From NCBI GenBank assembly GCA_009776725.1, contig WRNE01000007.1:1-64000 (forward strand): a DNA stretch of 64,000 bases. The letters are read 5' to 3'. Position numbers and translations under genes: made by a program. Positions 42,931 through 52,238 of this stretch are shown here, in pieces. The stretch comes from Coriobacteriia bacterium. GTDB taxonomy: Bacteria > Actinomycetota > Coriobacteriia > Coriobacteriales > UBA8131. The stretch's first letter is position 1; each line of letters begins with the position of its first letter. The notes under the pieces were generated by a model. The model made no database searches. It saw nothing but the letters and a program-made list of their open reading frames with translations, and was not told the origin of the DNA.

Positions 42931-44751
42931 ATGAACCTAGCGGTTTTTGACTTGAGCGGGATTCAAGACTTTATTTTTCAAACCAATAAACTAAAAGAAA
43001 TAGCTGGTGCTTCGTATCTAGTCAGCCGTGCTTTGTTTGAGAATGTGCCTGCATTGCTTGAAGAGAAGCCTGATGGGTGGAAACACCATAAAGTCGGGGA
43101 TTTTAGAAGCTTTAATAACAACCTGCATGGCAGGACTGTCTATATTGGCGGGGGCAATGCTATGGTCTTGTTTCAAGACTCAGAGAGTTTGAGCAGGTTC
43201 ACGTTTGAACTAAAGAAGAAGGTCTTCGAGCAAACCGGCGGAGCCCTTCGGCTCAATGTAGGGTCAGTCGAGATCGTCTCTGGCAACAGTTTGTCGTATT
43301 ACTACGAGAAGCTGTTTGGCAATTTAGCTCTCGACAAACAGCGGGCAGCCCCAACCTTGACAGCCAGGGGATTCTCTTTAAACGAGCTGGACAACGACTC
43401 TTTGGAGCCAGTGCTTTATTTCCCAGGTAATTCTAAAGATGCCAAAAGCAGGGTTTACACCACCAAGCCACGTAAAGCCTCTCGTGGACAATACTTAAAG
43501 CTAAGCGAATACGAAACAGAGAGGCTTATCTCAGAAGAGAAAATATCTCATCCAGAAGGGTACTCGAACTACCTGACAGAGCAGTTTAAAGACAGGGTCT
43601 ATAAAACCGAGTTACACCAATTCTTCAATGAAGACGACGAGTATACAGACCCCAACATTTATGGTAAGAGGTTCATCGCTGTCGTCCACATTGACGGCAA
43701 TAGCATGGGAAAGACAATGCTTAGATATATAAAAAGCTTAGTAAAATCAAAGAATTTATACCATGAGGTATACCATGATTTAGTAAAACTATGTGACCTC
43801 TCGAAATACATCACTAAAATCTACTCGGAAGCATTACAGCAAATGGTCACTTATATATATGGAGAAGCCGGTGATAAAAAAGAATTAAGTTTCCGCCCTA
43901 TCATTGCCGACGGTGACGATATTACTTTCATATGCCGGAGCGAAGTCGCATTCAAATGCTACCAGAGCTTTCTTTCAGCCCTCCATTCGTATAAAGGTGA
44001 GGTACCTGAGGGGATGCCAAGACCCAAAGAATTGAGTGTCGGTGCAGGGGTGGCATTCGCAAATTACAATTACCCCTTCTCATCCGCTTACAATATCGCA
44101 GAGGAATTATGCAAAAACGCTAAGGCGCAAGCAATTGTGCGTGAGCGAAATGGGATTATTGACTACGAAGACTGTGCTGAGGCTGCTGTAGAACAAGCTA
44201 ATGATGCTTCAGATAATCATCCAATCAGCAGTATTGACTTTCATGTCTGTTATGGCGAGTTGATATCCGATATCGACGATTACCGCAGCCGGTTCTATCT
44301 AAAACCAGAATACCAGCTGAGCTGGAGGCCATACCACTCTTCGATCAAGACAGATGATGATGAGTTCTCATTCGACCACTTCATCGACAAGAGGCTGGTC
44401 AAACTGCATGATGCTATAGATAATGATTGGATAGCGCGAAGTAAACTAAAAGAGCTTTATAGTGCTTATAATAATAATTATCAAAACACAGTCCTATATG
44501 GTAAATACATCTCCGGACGGGATTTAGCTATCCAAAAATCAAAGCAGACAAACAACCAGGAACAGACTGAATTCATAACAGACCTAGCAGATGTCTTTGT
44601 GGATAAGGACGGTGTTGTTCCTAGTTCTAGTGGCAATGATGGTAATAGAAAAGTCATATACGCGAAGTACTTCGATGCTCTTGAAGTGCTGGACATCACA
44701 AGCAAAGCCAGCTTAAGTACTGAGCAAAAGGAGTCTCCTGATGCCGATTAA
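42931..44751 (+). CDS. cas10: type III CRISPR Cas10, no HD domain
   Basis: A 606-residue Cas10, large subunit of a type III complex. The protein begins directly with the first palm domain (FDLSGIQDFIFQTNKLKEIAGASYLVSRA, GGGNAMVLFQD), so the N-terminal HD nuclease is absent. The second palm has HIDGNSMGKTM (Asp255) and the cyclase motif as DGDD at residues 327-330 instead of GGDD; both metal-binding Asp are kept. This suggests it can still make cyclic oligoadenylates. I start at the ATG at 42931, preceded by GGGAGGGAG. It overlaps the next gene by 11 bp. Confidence 0.9.
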   Translation: MNLAVFDLSGIQDFIFQTNKLKEIAGASYLVSRALFENVPALLEEKPDGWKHHKVGDFRSFNNNLHGRTVYIGGGNAMVLFQDSESLSRFTFELKKKVFEQTGGALRLNVGSVEIVSGNSLSYYYEKLFGNLALDKQRAAPTLTARGFSLNELDNDSLEPVLYFPGNSKDAKSRVYTTKPRKASRGQYLKLSEYETERLISEEKISHPEGYSNYLTEQFKDRVYKTELHQFFNEDDEYTDPNIYGKRFIAVVHIDGNSMGKTMLRYIKSLVKSKNLYHEVYHDLVKLCDLSKYITKIYSEALQQMVTYIYGEAGDKKELSFRPIIADGDDITFICRSEVAFKCYQSFLSALHSYKGEVPEGMPRPKELSVGAGVAFANYNYPFSSAYNIAEELCKNAKAQAIVRERNGIIDYEDCAEAAVEQANDASDNHPISSIDFHVCYGELISDIDDYRSRFYLKPEYQLSWRPYHSSIKTDDDEFSFDHFIDKRLVKLHDAIDNDWIARSKLKELYSAYNNNYQNTVLYGKYISGRDLAIQKSKQTNNQEQTEFITDLADVFVDKDGVVPSSSGNDGNRKVIYAKYFDALEVLDITSKASLSTEQKESPDAD

Positions 44752-46990
44752 ACACACATTTACTGTCACGATCCAGTTGGAGTCCGACATGTGCTGCGGC
44801 ACTGGCGAGACAGCAAGGGGGATAGCAGACCAGCTGACGGCAGTTGACTCGTATGGTTTACCGATAATCCCTGCCAAACGGTTGAAAAGCTTACTGAGGG
44901 AGAGTGCTGAACTAATAACACTTGCTAGTCAAAAGACGTTGATAGGAGCGGTTTTTGGTGGCCTTAGAGGCATTCAAGGCAAGGCGAGGTTCTCTACAGC
45001 TGAGCTTGTCTATAGCAGTGAGATAAAAGCCTATATTGACCAGCAGTTAGCAGCCGGAAACCCAATAAGCCCTCAGAAGGTAACAGAGGTTTTTACCAGT
45101 GTCCGGTTTAACACAGCGATCTCACCTGACGGTATAGCAAAAAACAAATCACTGAGGTCGACGCAGGTGGTAAACAAGAGGGACCCAAATAGTGGACTTG
45201 TAAAGTTCAAAGCTATGATCACAGGGGACGATTTCACAGATTATGAGATCAAGCTGATCGAGGACTCAGTCAAAGCCTTACGGCGCATCGGTTTGAATAA
45301 GAGTAGAGGTTTTGGCGAGGTCCAGTGCACTGTAGATACCCTCGAACTAGTACGCAACAACAACAAAGAAAAGGAAGTAAGCCTAGAAGAAGACATCATC
45401 ACAGTGCCTTACCAGATCACCCTGCTTCAGGATGTGATCCTCGGTGGCGGTATCGGTGAGGATCTTGACTACTTCCCAGGATCGATGATCCAGGGAGCAT
45501 TTGCTCAATTCATCCCTCAGAATACCGAGAGGTACCGAGACAATGTTTTGAAAGAAGCTCGATTCTCAAACGCCTATATCGATATACCTATTAGAGGCAC
45601 CGATCAGACTGTTGCTCAATACCATGCTAGCCAACCAGTGCCAAGGTCGATTGTCATGGAGAAGAACGAGACCTTAAATAATGCAAATCCCTTAGCATAT
45701 GACTTAGCTCATTCGTTGCCAGAGTTAACACAAAGCCAAGCGGTCTCCGGCTATGTATATTTCGGTGAAACCGAGGTCAATCAAAATGAAGACCTAAATA
45801 TCAAAGCGACGAAAACGAATAAATACTTGGTAGTCAAAGAAGTCAGCTCTGGATACTCGTTTCATAACAGCCTGATAACAAGCCCTCAAGGTAAGCAGTT
45901 CTATTCGTTTAAACGTACAGCTGCAAACCAAAGGTTCAGCGGGACGATAACTGCTAGCAAAGCCTTCATTAAAAGCATCGAAGATATTCTAAACGAACGA
46001 GGCAACGAGTTTGATTTTGGAACCTCCAAAGGTACCGAGTTCGGCCATTGTAGGTTCGAGTTAAAAGAACCGATCAAATCAGCAACTCATTTAAATATCG
46101 AGCCAACAAGTAGGATACTAGTTCATTTTCTATCTGATGTGATATTCATCGATAAAGACGGGAGCAATACTACCGATATCCAACGTTTGGTCGAGCTCCT
46201 CAATGAGACCCAAGGTCTAGGCTTTACATTCGTTACTGATGATTTCGACTCATTTATCAAAACTACTACCATAGGAGGGTACAACAGTTATTGGAAGCTA
46301 CCTAAGAGGCAGTACCAGGCGTTTAAGAAAGGCTCTGTACTTATCCTTAAAGAACCAATCGTGAATAATCTAAAAGATGATGGGCCTCATAAAACAGAAG
46401 GCGTCAAATGGATTGGCTACCTGCAAAACGAGGGATATGGGCAAATTGCTCTCCGAACAATAGACGAGGCAGATAAAGGCAGTTATCTGTATCGTACAGA
46501 TAAAACCAATTACTCACGAAACAGCGATTGTACTGCAATAGACGCTTCTAACGACAATACTAAAATGCTCATAGACCAACTGCTGTTCAACGAGTTGAAG
46601 AACGAGTTGCTCAGTTTAGCGATAAGCCAAGCAAACGAAAGCGAGCTTTTAAGTGTTAGTAAATCAGCTTTGTCAAACCTTCAACAATTATTCATTAACA
46701 TTTCTGACATAGCAACTAGAGAAGACCAAAGCAATAAATTGTTCGTTCAACGATCAAAAGAGTTCTTTTATAAACCTGACAAACCAAAGAATACAACAAA
46801 CATATTACACAAAGCAGCTGAATCCATTGAAGTAGCTTTTGATAAGCACTTATCAGAAAAGGATAATAAAACTGTTCAGTTAGCATGGAACGAGAAAAGC
46901 AACGAGCTCTTTAATATATATGCTCAAGCCTACTTCCAACAGGTGCGAGCACTCCATAAAGAAAACACCAACGGGGGTGAAAGTGAATAA
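44741..46990 (+). CDS. Cas7-Cas5-Cas11 fusion (type III-D)
   Basis: A 749-residue fused backbone subunit. Residues 1-215 are a Cas7/RAMP domain (CCGTGETARGIADQL, GLPIIPAKRLKSLLRE, NKSRGFGEVQ). Residues ~225-450 are Csx10/Cas5-like (LGGGIGEDLDYFPGSMIQGAF, SFKRTAANQRFSGTI, GTSKGTEFGHCRFEL). Residues ~600-749 are a long, Lys/Glu/Asn-rich helical tail that fits a Cas11 small subunit. This order matches the type III-Dv complex described from Synechocystis. Candidate cleavage Asp residues lie between GIADQ and AVDSYG in the first RAMP domain. Confidence 0.82.
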   Translation: MPIKHTFTVTIQLESDMCCGTGETARGIADQLTAVDSYGLPIIPAKRLKSLLRESAELITLASQKTLIGAVFGGLRGIQGKARFSTAELVYSSEIKAYIDQQLAAGNPISPQKVTEVFTSVRFNTAISPDGIAKNKSLRSTQVVNKRDPNSGLVKFKAMITGDDFTDYEIKLIEDSVKALRRIGLNKSRGFGEVQCTVDTLELVRNNNKEKEVSLEEDIITVPYQITLLQDVILGGGIGEDLDYFPGSMIQGAFAQFIPQNTERYRDNVLKEARFSNAYIDIPIRGTDQTVAQYHASQPVPRSIVMEKNETLNNANPLAYDLAHSLPELTQSQAVSGYVYFGETEVNQNEDLNIKATKTNKYLVVKEVSSGYSFHNSLITSPQGKQFYSFKRTAANQRFSGTITASKAFIKSIEDILNERGNEFDFGTSKGTEFGHCRFELKEPIKSATHLNIEPTSRILVHFLSDVIFIDKDGSNTTDIQRLVELLNETQGLGFTFVTDDFDSFIKTTTIGGYNSYWKLPKRQYQAFKKGSVLILKEPIVNNLKDDGPHKTEGVKWIGYLQNEGYGQIALRTIDEADKGSYLYRTDKTNYSRNSDCTAIDASNDNTKMLIDQLLFNELKNELLSLAISQANESELLSVSKSALSNLQQLFINISDIATREDQSNKLFVQRSKEFFYKPDKPKNTTNILHKAAESIEVAFDKHLSEKDNKTVQLAWNEKSNELFNIYAQAYFQQVRALHKENTNGGESE

Positions 46991-48380
46991 CCTAAAACGT
47001 TTCATTAAAGCAGAGCTTATTACAACCTCGCCTCTGAAACTTGGATCAGGCGGTGAAGACTCAACCAACTCGGACCTTTTGCGTAGCTCTGATGGTATGC
47101 CATTTATCCCAGCAACTTCACTAGCTGGTGTTCTTAGGCATTATGTGCTCAAACGGTTAATTATCCAGGAAAAACATGTGGCACATTCGTTAACGATTGA
47201 TCCAAATGAAACAGTGGATTATTGGTTTGGTTATACAGAGTATGAAAAAGATGATGGTGCTGATAGCAGGGTGATTATCTACGATGCATTCGATGAAGAA
47301 GATTACTCATCAAACCAGCAATCAAATCCTACATGGGTAATAGAGAGACGTGACGGGGTTAAGCTAAATGAGTTCAAGACAGTAGATGGTAACTCTCTTT
47401 ACGATTATCAGGTTTTAAGCACAGGGGTAACTTTTATACTACGCATCGAAATCAATTTTGAAGGTGCCGCAAACCAGCTTCCCAATGAAAAAGTGGCTAG
47501 TCTAGATAGGCTGACTGATGCAATTCTTGAAGGTTTGAACTCAGGCGATATTAGAATAGGCGGCAAAACAACAAGGGGTTTCGGGACATTTGAACTCCAG
47601 AGCGTGCTAATGAGAGATATAGATCTAGGATCATTACATGGAATCAAGGACTACATCAAATTTGACTGGAGACGTTTTAAGGGTACTGTATATGATATTA
47701 GTTACTTGAATAAATCTTATCTATATGAGACTCCTCTGGTCGCTTCGTTTAATATTCCGTCTTTCATCATGATCAGAGACTACGCAACACTCGACTCTGT
47801 CTTTGATGGCGACAACACTGAAAATGAGTCGCAGGACGACGATATCGGTTTTATCGACTCCAAGATGCTAAACACAAAAGTTTTTGCTTCTGATACTTAT
47901 GAAGCAGCTAGCCAACCTGTCATACCCGGTACTTCATGGGCTGGTTTGTTCCGACACCATATAACCAATGTTATGCTCAGAGCTAAATATGATGTTATAC
48001 AAACATCGGGGTTTGTAAACAATGTCTTTGGTTATGTCGATACTGTATCGAAAGAACGTACCAAATCGAATATTGAGTTTTCCGAAAGTATGATTACCAA
48101 TTCACCACAACAGTTGAATAGAACACGAACTGCAATAGATCGCTTTACTGGAGGTGCGAGCGAAACAAAGCTTTTCACAACTCAATCATCATATGGTGGT
48201 GAAATCGAGCTTAAAATCCGGTGGAGGAAATCATTATCAGAAGCAGACAAAACCTTACTGGTCAGTTTATTGAATATCACTATTAATGACCTAGCTAATG
48301 GGTTTGTCGCAATTGGTGGTATGACCTCTGTCGGTGGGGGAATACTAGAACCTATAAAGGAGGAAGAGAGCAATGAGTGA
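46983..48380 (+). CDS. tandem Cas7 (Cas7-2x) subunit
   Basis: A 465-residue protein with two Cas7/RAMP domains. Domain 1: SPLKLGSGGEDSTNSDLLRS, GMPFIPATSLAGVLRHYV and GGKTTRGFGTFEL. Domain 2 (from about residue 295): VIPGTSWAGLFRHHI and GGMTSVGGGIL. The first domain keeps an Asp before the GMPFIP loop where Csm3-type target-RNA cleavage residues sit; the second has no Asp there (TYEAASQPVIPG). It corresponds to Cas7-2x of III-Dv complexes. The start is a GTG overlapping the previous stop by eight bases, with GGGGGTG upstream. Confidence 0.82.
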   Translation: MNNLKRFIKAELITTSPLKLGSGGEDSTNSDLLRSSDGMPFIPATSLAGVLRHYVLKRLIIQEKHVAHSLTIDPNETVDYWFGYTEYEKDDGADSRVIIYDAFDEEDYSSNQQSNPTWVIERRDGVKLNEFKTVDGNSLYDYQVLSTGVTFILRIEINFEGAANQLPNEKVASLDRLTDAILEGLNSGDIRIGGKTTRGFGTFELQSVLMRDIDLGSLHGIKDYIKFDWRRFKGTVYDISYLNKSYLYETPLVASFNIPSFIMIRDYATLDSVFDGDNTENESQDDDIGFIDSKMLNTKVFASDTYEAASQPVIPGTSWAGLFRHHITNVMLRAKYDVIQTSGFVNNVFGYVDTVSKERTKSNIEFSESMITNSPQQLNRTRTAIDRFTGGASETKLFTTQSSYGGEIELKIRWRKSLSEADKTLLVSLLNITINDLANGFVAIGGMTSVGGGILEPIKEEESNE

Positions 48381-48978
48381 CGGGAAGAAAGGGTTGAACA
48401 AGTTCTATTTTATCGATTCTACTGTTATAGACATCCCGACTGACATAGATGAGATTCTCAATACAATATATAGCTGTAAGTATGTAGTACTCTATAAGCT
48501 TGATGGAGTAGAGTTAATTGATGCAGATACTATATCCAAAATACCAAATGAGTTGCTTGAGCTTCGTGCCTTTGACGATGAGAAGGAGATCCACATAGTA
48601 AACGTTACACCACCTGGTTCATCTGAGCATGCACCTATCTATTATGGTCGTGTTAGGTATGACAATGAGGCTAATGAACTGTTTGGTTCGAAGCACCAAA
48701 GCGTTTTCGACGAAGAGCATATCCTCTGGGGAAATCCAAGCAGAGAAAACAACTTTATAGAATCTACAACACGAATCCTATTACGAGGAGATCGTGGAAA
48801 TAAGATTGATGTACCAAACATTTCTGGGGGGATAATACCTTACCAAAGAAATAACAAATTGAATAGCTATATCACTGTCCTTGTGCGGAACTACCTCAAT
48901 GATCTCGACGATAACTTTAAGTTTGTCGATTATCGGTTTGTACAGCTTGAAAATCGAAGGGTATATGAATATGAATGA
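48373..48978 (+). CDS. csx19: Csx19-like subunit
   Basis: A 201-residue protein in the position of csx19. It has the pattern ELRAFDDEKEIHIV, then YYGRVRYDNE and DEEHILWGNPS, which resembles the LWG region of Csx19 (TIGR03984). The C-terminus holds VRNYLNDLDDNFKFVDYRFVQLE. Csx19 is a structural component of III-D complexes near Cas10. Its ATG overlaps the previous stop by eight bases, and the next gene starts within its end. Confidence 0.75.
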   Translation: MSDGKKGLNKFYFIDSTVIDIPTDIDEILNTIYSCKYVVLYKLDGVELIDADTISKIPNELLELRAFDDEKEIHIVNVTPPGSSEHAPIYYGRVRYDNEANELFGSKHQSVFDEEHILWGNPSRENNFIESTTRILLRGDRGNKIDVPNISGGIIPYQRNNKLNSYITVLVRNYLNDLDDNFKFVDYRFVQLENRRVYEYE

Positions 48979-51169
48979 TAAGGATATACGAAAACTGAAA
49001 GAGTTTAAAAAAACTCTAGAAGATAAACTTATGCCCGATGATATCGTTGTAAGCGACAAAGACGACTTACATGCAATTATAGAAAATGCTGCAGACGAAC
49101 AAACTGAAATTGCAGCTATAACCGAGCTAGACATTCAAACAGGTTCTAATGAGTTTAAACGTTATTTATTGAAAGACCATAATAATACTGATAAATACAT
49201 TATAAATCCTTATGCGTTCTTTCCTATTGAGAGTATCGATCCAGATCGTAAAGTATTCGAAAAAGAGCACCATTCTAGCTATACAGGATATCTTCAATGC
49301 AAACTTGAAATACTAGAGGGTTCAGGGGTATTCATTCCAAATACTACAAAGGTTTTTAAAACTACAAAAAAAGATGAAGAGCATAGAATTTATGATTTTT
49401 TCTCATATAAAAACCTAATCGGCAATGATAGCATTCCAAGCGAAAAACCAGTGCCTGTCATACCTGGTAGTTCTATTAGGGGTATGGCTAGGTCTGTGTA
49501 TGAGCAAATTACAAACTCATGTTTTTCAATTATTGACGAAGACAATATGCTTTATAAACGAACTAACCTTCCAAAAATCCCTTACATAATGAAATACAAC
49601 CACAAAGAAGGTAAGTGGGTTTTATATGAAGAGCCAAAAATATATAAGCTTGGTAGAGTTAACCATCCGGATGACTACATTCTAAGAGACGCAAGCGGGA
49701 AAATAGTAAACGATAGAATACAACCTGGTGGTGATAATTGGATCAAACAAAGTCCTAGTAAATATACTAATGATTACTATAAAAGATACAAGGTACTAAA
49801 TCATGAAGAGTTAAAGATCGGGAGTGAAACAATACTATATGCAACTGATGTACAGATTATCGGGTCATCTACTCCAAGTAAGTTATCCGAAGTAGCAATG
49901 CTGCATGTAACTGGTGAATTGACATATGTCGAGAAAGATAAAAACAAAAATGAGATACAGAAAGATAAGAAGCATCTAACTCTCTTCCTACTAGACAGCA
50001 CTACAGAAAAAAAATGGGAAAATGATCAGCAAATGGATGAAGCTCTATCTCGATTTGAGCTTGTTATTGAAAACTATTGCAAGCCTTTTACACAAGCAAA
50101 CTCAGAGCGTGCAGCATCATTTTATAATATATACAGAGATAGATATAATAAAAAACAAACAATTCTTGTTTACGCAGATGAAGATTTAAGATACATGTCA
50201 CCAGCGTGTATGACAAAAGAATATTTCACTAGTACTATTAATGAGCTACTAAAAAAGCAACACAAGCATAACCATTGCGAAGGCTCCAATCTCTGTCCTG
50301 CTTGTCGATTGTTTGGTATAGCTGGAAAGAATGTGATAAAAGCATTTGGGTCGAGGGTTCGATTTGCTGATGCAACATATAATGGATCGGTTGATGACAT
50401 TGCAGGAAAAGACTTTCCGATTTGTACGCTCCCTCCAATGATGTCACCAAATGTAACTTCTACAGAATTTATCTTAAAAAGACCCAATAGTAAAGCAATC
50501 AATTGGAACTATGATTACTATACGAAAAATAACGTACTGGAGCCAAAAAATAAAGATGTAGTCATGTATCCAGGTCAAATAATAGGTAGAAAGGTTTATT
50601 GGAACTATAAGTACAACTTTGAGAAATATAGTAATGAGCCTCAAACAAGGCTAAACAATACAGTTCGTCTTCTACGGAAAGGTGCATTTGATTTTAAAGT
50701 ATATTTTGAAGATATATCATCTAAAGAACTAGACGAGCTTATATTTGCTATTGGTGGCAAAAATGGCAAGCAGCGTCTTCAAAAGCTTGGTAGGGGCAAA
50801 GGAGTGGGGTTAGGTTCTGTGAAGGTAGGCGTCAATTCTATAACAATAAAGAGTTATACTAAATGTACAGACAAAGCAGGTAATCCCACAGTAAAAACTT
50901 CCATTAGCAACGAATTTCCACAACCACCTCTGTTATCGCCTTTAGAACAAGCAAGGCGTAGATTAGTTGAGCATTATGCGAAAAATCTATCGGATTATGA
51001 TAACGAGGGAAAGAATTACTCAGATCTTGTGGAATATCCAGACTTCAATTGGTTCAAAAGCAATAGAGGTACTCCAACAAATGAGTTGATAATTGAAACA
51101 CTAAGGTGCCGCTCAGTAGATGATGAGTTCATGTATTTATGCATGCAATTCATACATCAAGTCTGTTAG
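48971..51169 (+). CDS. Cas7 with large insertion (TIGR03986-type RAMP)
   Basis: A 732-residue RAMP protein. The N-terminal part has NPYAFFPIESIDPDR and a tGyl-type RAMP strand, then VPVIPGSSIRGMARSVYEQ. A large insertion follows. A probable zinc site, H-x-H-x-H plus CPAC, is at KHNHCEGSNLCPACRLFG. The C-terminal RAMP glycine loop is RLQKLGRGKGVGLGSVKV. It matches the Cas7-insertion subunit of III-Dv and the TIGR03986 family. The start lies within csx19; ATG 48971 has GAAGGG nine bases upstream, and ATG 48965 is an alternative. The gene is clearly AT-richer than the housekeeping genes here. Confidence 0.82.
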   Translation: MNDKDIRKLKEFKKTLEDKLMPDDIVVSDKDDLHAIIENAADEQTEIAAITELDIQTGSNEFKRYLLKDHNNTDKYIINPYAFFPIESIDPDRKVFEKEHHSSYTGYLQCKLEILEGSGVFIPNTTKVFKTTKKDEEHRIYDFFSYKNLIGNDSIPSEKPVPVIPGSSIRGMARSVYEQITNSCFSIIDEDNMLYKRTNLPKIPYIMKYNHKEGKWVLYEEPKIYKLGRVNHPDDYILRDASGKIVNDRIQPGGDNWIKQSPSKYTNDYYKRYKVLNHEELKIGSETILYATDVQIIGSSTPSKLSEVAMLHVTGELTYVEKDKNKNEIQKDKKHLTLFLLDSTTEKKWENDQQMDEALSRFELVIENYCKPFTQANSERAASFYNIYRDRYNKKQTILVYADEDLRYMSPACMTKEYFTSTINELLKKQHKHNHCEGSNLCPACRLFGIAGKNVIKAFGSRVRFADATYNGSVDDIAGKDFPICTLPPMMSPNVTSTEFILKRPNSKAINWNYDYYTKNNVLEPKNKDVVMYPGQIIGRKVYWNYKYNFEKYSNEPQTRLNNTVRLLRKGAFDFKVYFEDISSKELDELIFAIGGKNGKQRLQKLGRGKGVGLGSVKVGVNSITIKSYTKCTDKAGNPTVKTSISNEFPQPPLLSPLEQARRRLVEHYAKNLSDYDNEGKNYSDLVEYPDFNWFKSNRGTPTNELIIETLRCRSVDDEFMYLCMQFIHQVC

Positions 51170-51196
51170 GAATACTTAATAAAAATGAGGTTAAAT

Positions 51197-52219
51197 ATGT
51201 TTAGCAAGTTAACAAGAGCACACATTTTGTTCCGGGCTTCTTTTTTGCTAGTAATTTCTCTCATATTAATTCTTCCTGCTATTAATGTATGTAGCAAACA
51301 TGAAACTAATATAAAAACAGAACTAGATATATATAGTATCGAAACTATCAAATACGAAAAGATAGTGACAACAGACTCATCAAAAATGCCAATGATTTCA
51401 AATACACACGAATCAAGCGAATATGATAAAAGCTTGGAATTCATCAGGAACGAAATATCTGATTATCGTGAATTTATGCAAAATCAGAATGATTCTTTTT
51501 TTAAACTAGTAGAAATCATATCCGGTATCATTTTAGGCATATTTAGTATTCTAGGGATAGTTGGATTTACGGGAATAAAAACGACCGCAAACAAAAAAGC
51601 TGAAGAGGTCGTTAATAATGAACTCCAATCAGATCAATATAGACATAGATTAGAAAAAATGGTTGAGGAAGCTTCTATTGAGGAGATAAACAGAATATTA
51701 GGCTCTAGCAGCTTTGAATCTAGTACAGTAGAAACGATAAAAAAGGCAATCGGGGTCGATGATAATAATGATTTGAAGCTATTGAGAGAAACTGCTTATA
51801 GAGAGAGAATGATCAGAGAGCACAAAATACTTTTTACATCAAAAATTGAAGGTGACTACGATAACGTCGAAAGTGTCCGAAAAATCTTCGAGTATCAAGG
51901 GTTTAACACCCCATCTTCTGTATGTGAAATAGATGAGAATAATTATGAGGACAAAATCAGCGAGACGAAAATAGTCGTTTACCAAGTTCCAACAGAAGAG
52001 TTTAAAGATGAGTGGAATAACGAAACAGATGAGCCTCTCTACTATAAACTTAGTAAAAAATGCAGGTTTATGGAGGTAAATTTGGTTTTATTGTCAACAA
52101 ACCCGCAGGGTATTGACATGGATCTCCTAAGGCGTTCGCCAAGCCCATATACAACGACTGTTAATTTTGAATCAAAACTTCGCGAAACTCTTTATATGTT
52201 GCTTTACTTCGCTCAATAA
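51197..52219 (+). CDS. membrane protein with C-terminal Rossmann-like region, candidate type III effector
   Basis: A 340-residue protein 27 bp after the last Cas7 gene. Membrane helices lie at about residues 8-30 (LLVISLILILPAINVC) and 103-127 (LVEIISGIILGIFSILGIVGFTGI), with an acidic outer loop between. A coiled coil (NKKAEEVVNNEL... ) leads to a soluble C-terminal domain (~205-340) of alternating strands and helices: HKILFTSKIEGDYDNVESVR, ETKIVVYQVP, FMEVNLVLLSTNP. That is compatible with a Rossmann-like nucleotide sensor (CARF, NARF or TIR-like), but no diagnostic motif is certain. ATG 51197 is chosen for its GAGGT; ATG 51185 is possible. Confidence 0.65.
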   Translation: MFSKLTRAHILFRASFLLVISLILILPAINVCSKHETNIKTELDIYSIETIKYEKIVTTDSSKMPMISNTHESSEYDKSLEFIRNEISDYREFMQNQNDSFFKLVEIISGIILGIFSILGIVGFTGIKTTANKKAEEVVNNELQSDQYRHRLEKMVEEASIEEINRILGSSSFESSTVETIKKAIGVDDNNDLKLLRETAYRERMIREHKILFTSKIEGDYDNVESVRKIFEYQGFNTPSSVCEIDENNYEDKISETKIVVYQVPTEEFKDEWNNETDEPLYYKLSKKCRFMEVNLVLLSTNPQGIDMDLLRRSPSPYTTTVNFESKLRETLYMLLYFAQ

Positions 52220-52238
52220 TTGGGATTATGAGGTCATT

